The notes under the pieces were generated by a model. It was not told the DNA's origin. It made no database searches and saw nothing but the letters and a program-made list of their open reading frames with translations. This document shows positions 43,288 through 51,823 of a stretch of DNA of 64,000 bases, one piece after another. Source of the stretch: Clostridium cellulovorans 743B (GTDB taxonomy: Bacteria > Bacillota > Clostridia > Clostridiales > Clostridiaceae). The number at the start of each line of letters is the position of its first letter. The first letter of the stretch is position 1. The position numbers and the translations under genes were made by a program. The stretch covers positions 1,240,001 to 1,304,000 of the forward strand of contig NC_014393.1 of assembly GCF_000145275.1 (NCBI RefSeq), in the 5' to 3' direction.

Positions 43288-43935
43288 ATGGGCTTTAATA
43301 TAATTGATATGAATACTTGGGCTAGGAAGGAATGCTTTAATCATTTCTTTAATAATGCAAAGTGTACATACAGTATAACCGTCAATATTGACATTACAAA
43401 TCTTTATAATTATACAAAAACTAATAAGTTGAGGTTTTATCCGACCTTTACATGGGTTGTTTCAAAAGTTATAAATAGCTACCAAGAATTTAAAATGGCA
43501 TTTGATGAAGAAGGTAGCTTAGGATTCTTTGATGAAATTGGTCCAAGTTATTCTGTATTAAATGATAAGACTAAAGTAATGAGTGATTTGTATACGTCAT
43601 TTAATAGCATATTTGAAAATTTTTATAAAGATATGGAGAATGCTTTAAACCGTTATAAAGAGGATAATACTTTTACTACAAAGTTTCAAAATAACTTTTT
43701 TATTGTTTCATGTCTGCCTTGGTTTAATTACACATCTTTTAATGTAAACAATGAAGGAAGCACTCCTTTTCTGTTTCCAATGGTAACATGGGGGAAGTTC
43801 TTTGAAGAGGATGATAAAATTATTATGCCAGTAACTATTCAGGTTCATCATGCAGTTGCTGATGGATACCACTGTTCATTATTCTTTTCAGATCTAAAAG
43901 AAATATCATTAAATCCGGAACAATATTTGAAGTAA
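43288..43935 (+). CDS. cat: Chloramphenicol O-acetyltransferase, type A
   Basis: 215 aa; ATG after TAAGGGAGTGG. NTWARKECFNHFF at the N-terminus, MPVTIQVHHAVADGYH with the catalytic His, and a size of ~215 are those of CatA trimers. It acetylates the 3-hydroxyl of chloramphenicol; some CatA-like proteins prefer other acceptors. Terminator at 43970. No transposon ends surround it; it sits in the cassette region as an accessory gene. Confidence 0.92.
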   Translation: MGFNIIDMNTWARKECFNHFFNNAKCTYSITVNIDITNLYNYTKTNKLRFYPTFTWVVSKVINSYQEFKMAFDEEGSLGFFDEIGPSYSVLNDKTKVMSDLYTSFNSIFENFYKDMENALNRYKEDNTFTTKFQNNFFIVSCLPWFNYTSFNVNNEGSTPFLFPMVTWGKFFEEDDKIIMPVTIQVHHAVADGYHCSLFFSDLKEISLNPEQYLK

Positions 43936-43969
43936 ACTCAAAAACATTTATACAATACCTATTTATATT

Positions 43970-44019
43970 AAGAGACGGCACATTTTAGATTGATACTAAA
44001 AAGATGCGGTCTCTTTTCT
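43970..44019 (+). terminator. Terminator of the cat gene
   Basis: AAGAGAC pairs with GTCTCTT, extended by an imperfect inner stem, and followed by TTCTT. It is shared with the convergent flavin-type gene. Confidence 0.6.
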
Positions 44020-44113
44020 TATAATATTTATTAATAACTAAATAACTCTGATTATAGCTCCAAGGCTTATTTTTAAATGTATTTAAAGTACTTTAGTTAA
44101 TAAATTTAAAAGC

Positions 44114-44488
44114 TTAAAGCAATTGTTTTGCAGATGTAACTGTTATCTCTAAAACTCTATTTAAAAAGGGGTATTTTTCTTTCATCATAGTAAAATCTGG
44201 GCCAGTTGTAAGAAAATTTGCAGTACCACCAACTTGAAAACCTGTTCCTTGGTAATTATTATGGCCCATAACTTCCCTAGCGCCTAGAGTGACCTTCACT
44301 TTGTTATTAGAATTTACATCATTTTCTGTACTATGCATTCCAGCTGCAGGGATTAAAATTCTTTCATCATCTGTTACCACTAGATAGGAATTCCAAGTGC
44401 AAGTTACATGTGCTTCCTCTGTTCCCCATGATACTATTGAAACTACGCCTTCGTGATTTAATACCTCATAAAATTTTTCTGTAAGCAT
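44114..44488 (-). CDS. Pyridoxamine 5'-phosphate oxidase-like flavoprotein
   Basis: 124 aa split-barrel protein: ILIPAAGMHSTENDVNSNN and VKVTLGAREVMGHNNYQGTG are typical of short PNPOx-like FMN- or F420-binding proteins. The enzyme role is unknown; relatives reduce or bind flavins and haem. It is divergent from the Rrf2-type regulator with a ~207-bp gap, which suggests that regulator controls it. Confidence 0.82.
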   Translation of the reverse strand: MLTEKFYEVLNHEGVVSIVSWGTEEAHVTCTWNSYLVVTDDERILIPAAGMHSTENDVNSNNKVKVTLGAREVMGHNNYQGTGFQVGGTANFLTTGPDFTMMKEKYPFLNRVLEITVTSAKQLL

Positions 44489-44695
44489 CTTATATTCCTT
44501 CTTTCTGTGAATTGTGGATAAATGTTATCGTGGACAACACTTGTCTTTAATAAGAATACAAATTTCTTCTCGTTTTGTCAATAAGAATATTTTCCCAAGG
44601 AATATAGATTTAATGCTGTGTGATTATCTTGAATGATAAAAAATAATAGGATAATATTAATAAAAGGCTATATATTAATCAAAGGAGTATAATAA

Positions 44696-45199
44696 ATGAA
44701 ATTTTCAGTAGGAGTGGAATATGCAATACATTGCTTATTATATATGGTAAACTCAGAAGAAGGTACATCTGTGGGAATAAGGGATTTAGCTACATTTCAA
44801 GGTATCTCGGAAACTTATTTATCAAAGGTATATGCAAAATTAAGTAAGTCAGGAATAGTAAAATCTATACCAGGCGTAAAAGGTGGTTATGCACTAGCTC
44901 GTAGTGCAGAGGAAATAACATTTTGGGATGTTGTTGAAGCAGTAGAAGGAAGTGAACCATTTTTTCAATGTGCAGAGATTAGACAAAAAAATATATTATT
45001 AGATAAGGATAATTTACCAGATACACACACTAAGTGTCCTTGTTTAATAAAAGTTGTAATGCTAGAAGCTGAAGATGAAATGAGAAAATATTTAAGTAAT
45101 AAGACATTGGCATGGTTGTACAATCAAGTGTATAATAAAATACTTCCAAAAGAGATGGAAGAAGCAACAATTCAATGGTTTAATAATAAAAAAAAGTAG
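44696..45199 (+). CDS. Rrf2-family transcriptional regulator
   Basis: 167 aa. KFSVGVEYAIHCLLYM and LATFQGISETYLSKVYAKL with GIVKSIPGVKGGYALAR are the Rrf2 winged helix. Cysteines in PFFQCAEI and in TKCPCLI (C-P-C) could bind an Fe-S cluster or sense redox. Divergent from the flavoprotein 44114. A hairpin AAGGTG/CACCTT (45204-45220) follows the stop. Confidence 0.88.
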   Translation: MKFSVGVEYAIHCLLYMVNSEEGTSVGIRDLATFQGISETYLSKVYAKLSKSGIVKSIPGVKGGYALARSAEEITFWDVVEAVEGSEPFFQCAEIRQKNILLDKDNLPDTHTKCPCLIKVVMLEAEDEMRKYLSNKTLAWLYNQVYNKILPKEMEEATIQWFNNKKK

Positions 45200-45363
45200 T
45201 GATAAGGTGAACTACACCTTAATAAAGTTTCTTATTTATGATTGTTGTAATTTTCGGAAATGCTTTTAATTCATATGATTAATCCTGCAAATTCTTATAA
45301 ATAATGTCGGGTAGCTTTCCACTACCTTTGTTATCATTTAATCAGGAAGGAGGTCTTAGGAGT

Positions 45364-46224
45364 ATGGATTTATTAACACAACTGAATCTGGCTATGGATT
45401 ATATTGAAGAACACATATGTGATGATATTGCACTTGCAGATGTTTCTGAAGTTACGACTTATTCGTCGTATCATTTTGGTAGATTATTTTACTATATTGC
45501 TGAAATGCCGCTATCTGAGTATATAAGAAAACGAAAGCTGACACTTGCAGCGATGGAATTGCAAAGCAATGATGTAAAGGTAATTGATCTTGCTGTTAAA
45601 TATGGTTACGATAATGCTGACAGTTTCACACGGGCATTTGTGAGACAGCATGGTGTAACGCCTACAGTGGGACGGCAAACAGGTGTTATGTTAAAAATAT
45701 TTACTCCTTTAACCTTTCAAATTAAAATTAAAGGAGTGCAGGAAATGAATTGGAGAATTGAACAAAAAGAGGAGTTTGAGATTTTCGGCATTGAAAGAAT
45801 TTTTCGGAACGATGATGTAGGAAAAATACCAGATTTTTGGACAGAATGCCAGAATAATGGTAGTTATGAAAGATTATTTGAAGATGCAGGAGGAAATAGA
45901 GGGGGTAAAGATGCCTGCGTTATCAATGCTATATGCGGTCATATTGAGCCGGATGCTAATGAGTTCCCATATATGCTTTTTGCAGAAAAAAAAGAGGGTT
46001 GCAGGATAGATGGCTATAAAACTGCTAAGATTTCTAAGCACACTTGGGCAGTTTTTCGTTTAGATGGTCTAAAAGACCATGATGATTGCAAGATACCTGA
46101 GCTTTTTCAACGAGCATACAGTGAATGGTTACCGTCATCGGGATATGATAAGGCAAAAGGTCCTGATATGGAGATTTATGGTGATGACTTTGAAGAAGTA
46201 TGGATACCGGTAGTTAGAAAGTAG
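45364..46224 (+). CDS. AraC-type regulator with GyrI-like effector domain
   Basis: 286 aa from the ATG at 45364, with GGAAGGAGGTCTTAGG before it. Residues ~1-105 hold two helix-turn-helix motifs (ADVSEVTTYSSYHFGRLFYY, DLAVKYGYDNADSFTRAF). Residues ~130-286 are a GyrI-like/SOUL-type ligand domain (MNWRIEQKEEFEIFGIE and YSEWLPSSGYDKAKGPDMEI). Such proteins (Rob/BmrR-like) bind drug-like molecules and turn on efflux or resistance genes. A paralogue sits at 56254, also in the cassette array. Cassette repeat R2 begins ~50 bp after its stop. Confidence 0.9.
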   Translation: MDLLTQLNLAMDYIEEHICDDIALADVSEVTTYSSYHFGRLFYYIAEMPLSEYIRKRKLTLAAMELQSNDVKVIDLAVKYGYDNADSFTRAFVRQHGVTPTVGRQTGVMLKIFTPLTFQIKIKGVQEMNWRIEQKEEFEIFGIERIFRNDDVGKIPDFWTECQNNGSYERLFEDAGGNRGGKDACVINAICGHIEPDANEFPYMLFAEKKEGCRIDGYKTAKISKHTWAVFRLDGLKDHDDCKIPELFQRAYSEWLPSSGYDKAKGPDMEIYGDDFEEVWIPVVRK

Positions 46225-46275
46225 ATTAAATAAACCTACTAATAAATAAAATATTATATAAATTACCTCGTCATC

Positions 46276-46470
46276 TTCTTATATAACGAACTAATGAAGA
46301 AGCCATATAACTTATTGTTATAGGCTTCTTTTTGTTTTGGTATAAAAGTAACATTACTCTTGAAGATATCCTATCTTTTAATTGTGTTTAAGAATGATGA
46401 TGAAAATAAAAATTCAACAAATATACATAAATAGGTGTTTAATGTATAATTAAATTATGTCACAATCGTA
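46276..46470 (+). repeat. Cassette repeat R2, full length
   Basis: ~195 bp. A terminator comes first: GAAGCC (46299) pairs with GGCTTC (46323), continued by TATAAC/GTTATA and followed by TTTTT; it ends the AraC gene. Then a variable stretch ending in ATGTATAAT and the box TTATGTCACAATCGTAA. It should drive the HIT gene next. Confidence 0.85.
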
Positions 46471-46593
46471 ATTAAGTGTGAACTACAGATTATTTATATA
46501 ATCTGCTTATGAACTTTTTGGAGGAATTGATAAATGGACACTGGTCCTATGTCAAGATTTAGTACAAGTTAAAATGAGAAGTTTATCCTCATA

Positions 46594-47460
46594 TTAACTC
46601 GCCAATAGCATTCCTTGCTTTTTTGCTTTTTCATACAGCTTTTCAAAATCATCTGGCGACATATAGTCGCAATGACTGTGAATACGTTGTGTATTATAGA
46701 AGGCTTCAATATATTCAAATACTAGGCGATATGATTGTCTATAATTACAGATTTTGAATCTATTCAACCATTCTCTTTTGATTAAGGAATGAAAGGATTC
46801 GATACAAGCATTATCCCATGGAAAGGCTTTCTTAGAATAGCTTAGTTGCATTGTTTCAGTAGCTTTCCGGTATTCATTTGAAACGTATTGACTTCCTCGA
46901 TCACTATGTAAGATAAGTGGTTCCTCAGTATTTCTTCTTGCTTTGGCTTTGTTAATTGTTTCTATCACACATGCTGCTTCCAAAGTTTCTGAAAGCGTCC
47001 ATGCGATGATTTTCCTTGAATATAAATCCATAATGCTGGTTAGATAAACAAACCTTTCTGTTGTCCAAATATAAGTTATATCACTACACCAGACGGCATT
47101 TGGGCGTTCAGGGTTAAATTGTTCATCAAGAATATTTTGAAGTTCATTACTGAAATCAGAATCTTTGGTTGTTACTGTCCAAGGTTTGATCCATTGAGCC
47201 TTGATTCCTAGTTCTTTCATATACTTGCCAACAGTACGCTGAGAAATGATTTCTCCATCCTGTTGTAGCTTTTTTGCAATTTTGGGTGCACCATAGTTTT
47301 GTTTGGAATCATCGTAAATATCCTTAATTTTTACTTTAACAGCCTCCTTACGTTTTTGCGTATCAGAAGGCATATGTTTCTGCCATGCACGATAACCAGA
47401 CCGTGAAACACCCAATATTTTCAGCATTCCAGAGACGGAAACCTGGCGGTTTTCTTTCAT
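46594..47460 (-). CDS. IS3-family transposase OrfB
   Basis: 288 aa. The DDE core: WCSDITYIWT, LHSDRGSQYVS and KKAFPWDNACIESFHSLIK with the catalytic Asp, Asp and Glu. It is normally made as a fusion with OrfA by -1 slippage at 47528-47535 (AAAAAAAG on this strand): the joined frame runs KKSHQHSGKITEAL into MKENRQVSVSG without a stop. Confidence 0.95.
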   Translation of the reverse strand: MKENRQVSVSGMLKILGVSRSGYRAWQKHMPSDTQKRKEAVKVKIKDIYDDSKQNYGAPKIAKKLQQDGEIISQRTVGKYMKELGIKAQWIKPWTVTTKDSDFSNELQNILDEQFNPERPNAVWCSDITYIWTTERFVYLTSIMDLYSRKIIAWTLSETLEAACVIETINKAKARRNTEEPLILHSDRGSQYVSNEYRKATETMQLSYSKKAFPWDNACIESFHSLIKREWLNRFKICNYRQSYRLVFEYIEAFYNTQRIHSHCDYMSPDDFEKLYEKAKKQGMLLAS

Positions 47461-47504
47461 GGCAGCTTCCGTCTTTTCAGAAACTTCTAGGTAAAGAGCT
47501 TCTG

Positions 47505-47789
47505 TTATTTTCCCAGAATGCTGATGGCTTTTTTTAATACATCAAGAGCATCCTGAGTATCACGCAATTCACGTTTTAAACGAGCAATTTCTTTTGCCTC
47601 ATCGGAAGAATAATTGCCAGAGCCACGGCTTTCTATATCGCCAGTTTCTCGCAGTTCTTTCTGCCATCTGGAAAGAGTTTGCTGACTAATGCCAAGATTC
47701 TTAGCACACCCAACTAGTCCTAATTCTTTGTGATCTTGATAATATTGAATTGCATCAAGCTTAAACTGTTTGTCTAAATGTTTTGCCAT
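47505..47789 (-). CDS. IS3-family OrfA, DNA-binding protein
   Basis: 94 aa helix-turn-helix (GLVGCAKNLGISQQTLSRWQ) with a C-terminal leucine-zipper-like helix (EIARLKRELRDTQDALDVL). It ends right behind the slippery A7G run that leads into OrfB. Alone it binds the element ends and represses; fused to OrfB it transposes. Confidence 0.95.
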   Translation of the reverse strand: MAKHLDKQFKLDAIQYYQDHKELGLVGCAKNLGISQQTLSRWQKELRETGDIESRGSGNYSSDEAKEIARLKRELRDTQDALDVLKKAISILGK

Positions 47790-48311
47790 AATGAGATCCT
47801 CCTTGGATACAATACCATTATTGTATCATATTACATATATAGGATTTTCTCATTTTAATTTGTACTATTTAGATTCTAGCACCACACAAAAATAAATTGT
47901 AAATGTTGTAATTATGCCGAAAATTTCAAATGGGTTTTATTTGAGAATGATACCACAGTTTGTGTTGCTGATGAAAATAATATTTTAATCGGTTCTTGTT
48001 ACATAATACCCAAAAATCATAAGGAAACACCTTTTGATTTATCTGATAAAGAGTGGGCTGATACTAAAAATATGATTAATACTGTTAAGGAATACCTTGA
48101 AAGAAGATATAAACCAGATGGATATAATCTTGGTTGGAATGTTGGGGAAACAGGCGGCCAGTTTGTATTTCATGCACATTTACACTTTATTCCACGGTAT
48201 AAAGATGAACCGTTGGCTGGTAAAGGCATTCGTCATTGGTTCATGCAAGAAGAAAATAAACGTAATAATGAATAGTATAAGCATAATCTACAGTAAACTT
48301 AATACACAATA

Positions 48312-48512
48312 TTCTTATATAACGAACTAATAAAGAAGTCGTATAATTTATTGTTATAGGCTTCTTTTTATTTTACTACAATAGAAATACTGTTCTTAAA
48401 GGTAGACTATCTTTTGCCTAGGTTAAAGAATGATGATAGAAGCAAATGTTCCATAAGTATTCATAATTAACCACTTAATGTATAATGAAATTACTTGGAA
48501 ATTGTAAGATAA
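48312..48512 (+). repeat. Cassette repeat R3, full length
   Basis: Same design as R2: TTCTTATATAACGAACTAAT, hairpin GAAGTC-GGCTTC with TTTTT, then ATGATGATAG, GTATTCATAATTAACCACTT, ATGTATAAT and TTACTTGGAAATTGTAAG. Ends the HIT gene and should drive the acetyltransferase fragment. Confidence 0.87.
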
Positions 48513-48526
48513 TACGAAGAACGGGG

Positions 48527-48987
48527 ATGATTTAATATTTGAACACCTAGCAGACCATAAAGAATATTTAGATAATGTAATAGAGTGGCTTTGGAAAGAA
48601 TTTGGTAATGAAGATAACTATGGTTTTTGGGAAAGTATAGTGAAAAATAGTTTGAGAAAAAATCAATTACCCTTAACATTTATTGCACTTATGGATAATC
48701 AGTTGGTAGGAACTGTAGGTTTATGGAGAAGTGATTTATTAAGTAGACAAGACCTTTATCCATGGTTGTCAGCATTATTTGTTAAAGAGCAATATAGGGG
48801 TAAAAATATTGGACAAGAGTTACAGAGATTTTTAATTGATTATTGCAGAGAAAAGGGATATGAAGAACTTTTTCTTTATACGGACATTTGTAATTATTAC
48901 GAAAAAACTGGATGGCAGTATCTTGATGATGGTATTGAATACTCTGGTGAAAGTATAAAAATATACAAGAAAGAACTAAGTGAGTAA
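48527..48987 (+). pseudogene. GNAT acetyltransferase whose start appears frame-broken
   Basis: The coding frame reads IFEHLADHKEYLDNVIEWLW onward, contains KEQYRGKNIGQELQRFL (acetyl-CoA loop) and ends KIYKKELSE. In this frame there is no ATG, GTG or TTG until codon 48640, which would remove a third of the domain. An ATG with a good site (GAACGGGG) at 48527 is in another frame and stops after two codons; one extra T in ATGATTTAATA would restore ATG-ATT-TTA-ATA-TTT-GAA. A one-base deletion, or a read error, is likely. Use of ATA as start cannot be excluded. Confidence 0.7.
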
Positions 48988-48995
48988 TGGATACA

Positions 48996-49014
48996 ATTTA
49001 CTGCAATCGTACAG
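48996..49014 (+). repeat. Short box, cassette-repeat end without its promoter
   Basis: TTTACTGCAATCGTACAG is the 17-bp box of the cassette repeats (imperfect TTAC-GTAA ends), 8 bp after a stop and 60 bp before the next gene, followed by TATTGTGAACTTAAGATT as in R2/R7. Confidence 0.6.
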
Positions 49015-49073
49015 TATTGTGAACTTAAGATTAAACTGTGAAGTTAGAAAACTTATATAATGGGAGGTGTATT

Positions 49074-49397
49074 ATGGAAAAATTAAAACATTCAAAACTC
49101 GGAATTGTATCTTTTTTATTAGCATTTATTCCTATCATCTATTCTTTTATTCAAACAATAATAGACGTGTTGTCACCAATAAATACAGATTTTAATAAAG
49201 CTTTGGCCATTTCTTATTTTATAATGAATTTTATGTTTGCTATATCTTTGGTTAGTTTTGTACTTGGCATTATTGGAATTACTCTAAAAGGTTATAAGAA
49301 AAGCCTAGCAATAAGTGCAGTGATAATAAGTGGATTAACTTTATTGGTACCAATTATTAGTTCGATAAAAAGCATAATAAAAATATTGAACATGTAA
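49074..49397 (+). CDS. Small three-helix membrane protein, unknown
   Basis: 107 aa from the ATG at 49074 (ATGGGAGGTGTATT upstream); the longer frame from 49038 has no site. Three hydrophobic stretches: 8-30 (LGIVSFLLAFIPIIYSF), 48-72 (ISYFIMNFMFAISLVSFVLG) and 80-100 (AISAVIISGLTLLVPII). I do not recognise a family, but short three-helix proteins of this type (DUF4190-like) are common in Firmicutes. One cassette of the array: short box before, R4 after. Confidence 0.7.
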   Translation: MEKLKHSKLGIVSFLLAFIPIIYSFIQTIIDVLSPINTDFNKALAISYFIMNFMFAISLVSFVLGIIGITLKGYKKSLAISAVIISGLTLLVPIISSIKSIIKILNM

Positions 49398-49434
49398 GAT
49401 TTTTTATCAGAAAATTGTAATTTATTTTACAACA

Positions 49435-49632
49435 TTCCTATATAACGAACTAATAAAGAAGTCATATAATTTATCGTTATAGGCTTCTTTTTATTTTGCT
49501 ATAAAAATAACATTACTTTTGAAGGTAGCCTATCGTTTGTCTAGCTTGAATGATGGTAATAAAAACAAATATATCATAAGTATTCATAATTAACCATTTG
49601 ATGTATAATAAAATCACTTGGAAATTGTAAGG
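49435..49632 (+). repeat. Cassette repeat R4, full length
   Basis: TTCCTATATAACGAACTAAT, hairpin GAAGTC/GGCTTC with TTTTT, TAGCCTATCGTTTGTCTAG, GTATTCATAATTAACC, ATGTATAAT and CACTTGGAAATTGTAAG. Ends the membrane gene and drives the kinase-like gene. Confidence 0.88.
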
Positions 49633-49658
49633 AATTATATATACGGGAGAAAATAATA

Positions 49659-50168
49659 ATGAAAAAATTAGTGATTTTATGTGCTACTTGTGGAGTAGGA
49701 AAATCTACAGTAAAGGACTATTTGAAAGAAAAAAGCACATTAGGGACATTTGTATTTTATGATAGTGATGATATGGGATTAAATTGGCATGATTATAAGG
49801 ACGAGCCGGATGGTGCAAGAAAATATAATGCAGATTGCTTGAAAAGTGCTAATTATAGGGCAAAAGCCAAGAATATATTATTCTTTAGCTGTATGAACCC
49901 ATTGGAATACGAGGAGATGCCATCAATTGAAGGCATTACAAAAACTTATTTCATAAATCTTCAATGTAGTGATGAGCAATTATATAAGAGATTAAAGGGA
50001 AGACCTAAAGAGAGAATGACTGATAGTGACGAATTTATTGAATCACAAGTTGAGTATATGAATTGGTTTAGAGCTAATCCCCATCATATGGATTGTGTTA
50101 TTGATAATACGAATCTTGCTGTGGAGGAAACTGCTACATTGATAGAGAATTTTATAAAAAAGTTGTAG
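49659..50168 (+). CDS. P-loop nucleotide kinase-like protein
   Basis: 169 aa. Walker A CGVGKST at residues 11-17 near the N-terminus, DDMGLNWHDY at the acceptor site, and KGRPKERMTDSDEF, an arginine lid. The family resembles small-molecule or antibiotic phosphotransferases and broad AAA kinases; the phosphate acceptor is unknown. ACGGGAGAAAAT precedes the ATG. One cassette between R4 and a short box. Confidence 0.8.
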   Translation: MKKLVILCATCGVGKSTVKDYLKEKSTLGTFVFYDSDDMGLNWHDYKDEPDGARKYNADCLKSANYRAKAKNILFFSCMNPLEYEEMPSIEGITKTYFINLQCSDEQLYKRLKGRPKERMTDSDEFIESQVEYMNWFRANPHHMDCVIDNTNLAVEETATLIENFIKKL

Positions 50169-50202
50169 AGTTAGTTCTTTAAGGCAGTTGCAATCTTCTT
50201 AA

Positions 50203-50226
50203 TGAAATTACTTGGAAATTGTAAGT
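50203..50226 (+). repeat. Short box between kinase and VOC genes
   Basis: GAAATTACTTGGAAATTGTAAG, with no promoter half upstream, followed by AAGATTATTTATATAATA as in R2 and R7. It lies 35 bp after the kinase stop and ~46 bp before the VOC start. Confidence 0.75.
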
Positions 50227-50271
50227 AGATATTGATGTAAAGATTATTTATATAATAAGAGGGGTGTAGAG

Positions 50272-50664
50272 ATGAAACTGGGAGCAACGTTATATATTAA
50301 GAACACAGTTGAAGCCGTAGAGTTCTATAAGGAGGCTTTTGGAATGACTTTGGGATATAATGAGAAATTTCCAGACGGAACCTTTATGCATGCGGCGTTA
50401 CTTAAAGATGGACATGAAGTATTTGCCGTAAGCGAGTCTAGAAATGATGATTTCCTTAAGGTTATGCTAGCATCATCATTAAAAGAGTCTCGTCCCACTA
50501 TGAGTTATGGAATTAACTTTGATAACGAAGAGGAAGTAAAAAAGGCATATGCTATGTTAATAGACGGAGGAACAGTGCTTTTTCCCCTAGGATCACTTCC
50601 TTGGAGTTCTTGTTGTGCTGAGGTGGTAGATAAATACGGTGTATATTGGTACATAACTGTATAG
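50272..50664 (+). CDS. VOC/glyoxalase-fold protein
   Basis: 130 aa: LYIKNTVEAVEFYKEAFGMTL and HEVFAVSES are the paired beta-alpha-beta-beta-beta units of the vicinal-oxygen-chelate fold. Members open epoxide-like antibiotics (fosfomycin, bleomycin binding) or isomerise glyoxal adducts; the metal-site residues are not clear enough to choose. RBS GAGGGGTGTAG. A cassette gene. Confidence 0.86.
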   Translation: MKLGATLYIKNTVEAVEFYKEAFGMTLGYNEKFPDGTFMHAALLKDGHEVFAVSESRNDDFLKVMLASSLKESRPTMSYGINFDNEEEVKKAYAMLIDGGTVLFPLGSLPWSSCCAEVVDKYGVYWYITV

Positions 50665-50704
50665 AGATTTAATTAGGTAAAAACATGAGAAAAAGGTGAT
50701 TTGG

Positions 50705-51166
50705 ATGTGTAAAGTCAGAAGTGTTACTTTAGAAGATAAGGTAAGCTTAGTTCAATTAGTAAAAACTATGTTAGGAGATGAAAATTTAGAGGAAACTGCT
50801 AAGTTAGTGGTAGAAGATTTCTTTAATAATACTCAATACAAAGTTTTTGTAATTGAAGAACTGAATATAGTAAATGGATTTGGAGTTCTTAAGTTTGAAT
50901 CTTTTGAAGGTGCAAATGCTGTGGCTGAAATCGTCTGGTTAAAGGTAGATGATGAGCACAAAAGAAAAGGCTATGGAAAAACGTTAATTTTATTTATGGA
51001 GCAATACGCAAAAGAAAATAATATCAGAAAGATATATTTGAAAACGGGAATTGATAATAAGGCAGCTATCTGTTTTTATATTATGCAAGACTATAAATTT
51101 GAAGCTCGAATGTTGGATTTTGGTTGCAAAGGTCATGACAATTATTATTTTGCCAAAGATATATGA
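50705..51166 (+). CDS. GNAT N-acetyltransferase
   Basis: 153 aa from the ATG at 50705 (AAAAGGTGATTTG upstream). WLKVDDEHKRKGYGKTLILF (RKGYGK acetyl-CoA loop) and YLKTGIDNKAAICFYIMQDY match AAC(6')-like and general GNAT proteins. Substrate unknown. It lies 40 bp after the VOC gene with no box between. Confidence 0.88.
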   Translation: MCKVRSVTLEDKVSLVQLVKTMLGDENLEETAKLVVEDFFNNTQYKVFVIEELNIVNGFGVLKFESFEGANAVAEIVWLKVDDEHKRKGYGKTLILFMEQYAKENNIRKIYLKTGIDNKAAICFYIMQDYKFEARMLDFGCKGHDNYYFAKDI

Positions 51167-51225
51167 TCAGTTACAGTCTTTGAGGTATCTTAAAAAGCTA
51201 AATATAGTTTAAGTTTGTAACTTTC

Positions 51226-51256
51226 ATATATGACTAAATAAAGAAACTGTATAACA
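51226..51256 (+). repeat. Degenerate terminator half of a cassette repeat
   Basis: CATATATGACTAAATAAAGAAACTGTATAAC resembles the TATATAACGAACTAATAAAGAAGTCGTATAAT start of the full repeats, with the downstream part lost. It separates two GNAT genes. Confidence 0.5.
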
Positions 51257-51269
51257 AAGGGGGAGTTTT

Positions 51270-51725
51270 ATGTATCATATTGAACAGTTTGAAAAGAAAA
51301 TGCAAAGCCAGGTTACGGAATTTTATGAAAAATGTTTACCTGAATCAGGTCGTTTATTTGACCCAGAAGGGGTACATAAAGCTCTTACTGAAATAGAAAA
51401 AAACTATGACTTTTTTTTATGTTTATTTGATGGATCTATAATTATTGGAACTATAGCCGTAAATAGATTAGATGAAAAGAAATGCGAACTTCGGTCGGTT
51501 TATTTGTTGAAAGAATATCACGGTAAAGGACTGGGAACGAAAATGATGAAGGAAGCAATTTGCTATGCAAAAGCTTGCGGGTTTCATGAGATGTATCTTG
51601 ATACAATAAGTAGTACAAGTCAAAGAGCAATTAGAATGTATCAGAGCTATGGTTTTATTAATACAGAAAAATATAAAAATACAATACGTTCTGATATATT
51701 TATGAAATTAATACTTAAAGAATAG
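51270..51725 (+). CDS. GNAT N-acetyltransferase
   Basis: 151 aa. SVYLLKEYHGKGLGTKMMKE (HGKGLG acetyl-CoA loop), YLDTISSTSQRAIRMYQSYG and KKCELR give a compact GNAT of the MarR/phosphinothricin type. Substrate unknown. AAAGGGGGAG precedes the ATG. Confidence 0.88.
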   Translation: MYHIEQFEKKMQSQVTEFYEKCLPESGRLFDPEGVHKALTEIEKNYDFFLCLFDGSIIIGTIAVNRLDEKKCELRSVYLLKEYHGKGLGTKMMKEAICYAKACGFHEMYLDTISSTSQRAIRMYQSYGFINTEKYKNTIRSDIFMKLILKE

Positions 51726-51823
51726 ATTATGAGTGATTGTGGTGCATTCTTCATATTGGAAAGCCTAAAGAAAATGCTTTTATGAAAAGCGATCACAATC
51801 ATTTTCCCTTGGAGGTAATTGTA

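Larger units (their letters stand above)
46561..47866 (-). mobile_element. IS3-family insertion sequence (IS150-like), complete
   Basis: 1306 bp. Ends AGTACAAGTTAAAATGAGAA and inverted AGTACAAATTAAAATGAGAA differ at one of 20 bases. The 4-bp duplication ATTT (46557-46560 and 47867-47870) flanks it. Two overlapping reading frames on the reverse strand are joined by a slippery A7G. Confidence 0.93.
46534..48275 (+). pseudogene. HIT-family gene broken by an IS3-type element and a stop codon
   Basis: The start ATGGACACTGGTCC (46534, after TTTGGAGG) and the body 47871-48275 are in one frame if the insertion and one target copy are removed; the joined frame reads MDTGPMSRFRF, a TAG, then HHTKINCKCC and AENFKWVLFENDTT. 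The body ends with FVFHAHLHFIPRYKDEPLAG, the HxHxH nucleotide-hydrolase motif. The TAG at 47876 is independent of the insertion. It may be a point mutation, so the gene was perhaps dead before, or the codon lies in a replaced end. It follows repeat R2 and precedes R3. Confidence 0.8.
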
